NCBI GenBank assembly: GCA_028015205.1
Contig: CM051516.1
Span: forward strand, 37,710,230-37,774,229
Origin: Mytilisepta virgata
Lineage: Eukaryota; Mollusca; Bivalvia; Mytilida; Mytilidae
DNA: 64,000 nt
Direction of reading: 5' to 3'
Shown here: positions 63,079 to 64,000 of the stretch, piece after piece
How positions within the stretch are numbered: position 1 is the stretch's first letter
Layout: each line of letters begins with the position of its first letter
Position numbers and translations under genes: made by a program
The notes under the pieces: model-generated
The model's input: the letters and a program-made list of their open reading frames with translations, nothing else
What the model was told of the DNA's origin: nothing
The model's database searches: none

Positions 63079-63891
63079 CCGTAATAACTCTATTTATTCG
63101 TCATTAAAAAACACCCATTTTTGAGGAAAATTGAAAAACTGACGAAAAAATAGGTTTTTTTTTGTTGTGGGATCGTTGTTGACTTCCAGTAGATTGATTT
63201 GCTTAATGAATGATAAGTATAACAAGATGAAATTAAAGCCCGTACTTTCTGAGTTGTTTCTTCATTTGTTTTTCATGAATTCATCATCAATACTCATGAA
63301 AATTGCCATTTTAAATCCAAAACAAACAACGATGACAAACTTTCAACCATCTGCCATGTTTTGATATGTAGACAACACGTGGTCGTAATCCGGATTCGGA
63401 ATGGAACCTAATGAATATTTATTTCATTTGTTTCTTTCGTCTTTGTATAAGATCATATCAATTCAATTTATAGGTTAAAGAAAAGGAATTATAAAATAAA
63501 ATATGTTTAATTTTATAATTTTTATTTAAATTTTGTCTGTTATCTAATGTGGAATCAGAAGCATAGTTATACCGAACTTTATTTTGTTGTTACTATCTTA
63601 ACCTAACTTCCAGGTGCAAAAAGTCGATTAAATTTGTTTAAAATTTTGTATTTATAACAATTATTTTCATGTTTTGGGTGAATAAACTTATTTGTTTTGA
63701 GGAATGGAAGACTCGATGGTGACAAGAACTTATTCAGTTCACGATAAATGTTGAAAATTCTGACTTCACAACAGTCGCGATTTGAAAACTTTGCAAGTGA
63801 CGAGAAAAAATAGATTTTAAAAAATACATTTTTCCATGAAATACTAAAAGTGACGAATAATTAGGTCGACGAATAAATAGAGATTTTACGG
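63079..63891. mobile_element. 813-bp TA-flanked inverted-repeat transposon
   Basis: Ends CCGTAATAACTCTATTTATT and AATAAATAGAGATTTTACGG are inverted copies with two mismatches, flanked by TA (63077-63078 and 63892-63893). Removing one TA restores the interrupted exon-end copy (ACATACATACAGG). GACGAA-type motifs repeat near both ends. There is no transposase frame. Confidence 0.88.
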
Positions 63892-63903
63892 TACATACAG
63901 GTA

Positions 63904-64000
63904 CCTATTTTGCGAAATCCACTCCTCCTACAGTTTTTCACCCATATCCTTGAAACTTCATAGAATGTTTCTATATATATTGAAGATGTGCACCTCACTT
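63904..64000 (+). repeat. Dispersed repeat shared with 19.55-19.65 kb
   Basis: CCTATTTTGCGAAATCCACT through GATGTGCACCTCACTT is almost identical to the earlier copy and runs off the window end. Confidence 0.8.

Overview
The window is animal nuclear DNA with intron-rich genes. The gene set and repeats fit a bivalve mollusc, probably a mytilid mussel. Species is inferred: no marker gene is present. It is AT-rich, exons are small, and introns and spacers are packed with mobile DNA.

Four protein-coding genes can be assembled exon by exon, with reading phase checked across almost every junction. (1) 0.87-3.0 kb, minus strand: the 5' coding part of a BCL-2-family gene. A serine-rich N-terminal region is joined to a BH3-containing exon most like BCL2L14 (Bcl-G). 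The 3' exons lie left of the window. (2) 7.15-18.26 kb, plus strand: a complete nine-exon V-ATPase subunit E gene (226 residues). (3) 25.14-21.28 kb, minus strand: a HINT2-like mitochondrial HIT-family nucleotide hydrolase, with five exons plus a possible 36-base cassette exon. (4) 28.16-62.9 kb, plus strand: sixteen exons of a DENND5 (Rab6IP1) homologue, about 1027 residues. The remainder of the PLAT domain and the second RUN domain lie beyond the right edge.

Genes 1 and 2 diverge from a spacer holding a foldback transposon. Genes 2 and 3 converge on a shared 3' spacer of about 3 kb. Genes 3 and 4 diverge across a spacer holding a decayed retrotransposon. The four have unrelated cell functions (apoptosis, organelle acidification, mitochondrial nucleotide hydrolysis, Rab activation), and nothing suggests they act together.

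Mobile DNA includes a 5'-truncated LINE with a long open reverse transcriptase frame and a target-site duplication, antisense in V-ATPase intron 1. There are three tRNA-derived SINE copies with visible target-site duplications. Several TA-flanked inverted-repeat elements are present. A striking set of sequence-unrelated repeat families share one layout: a hairpin head, a GTCCGTC-like tract, a 145-260 bp tandem body, a complement of the head near the 3' end, and usually a final small hairpin. Two DENND5 exons have had their 3' end plus splice donor copied in tandem (91-bp and exactly 90-bp periods).
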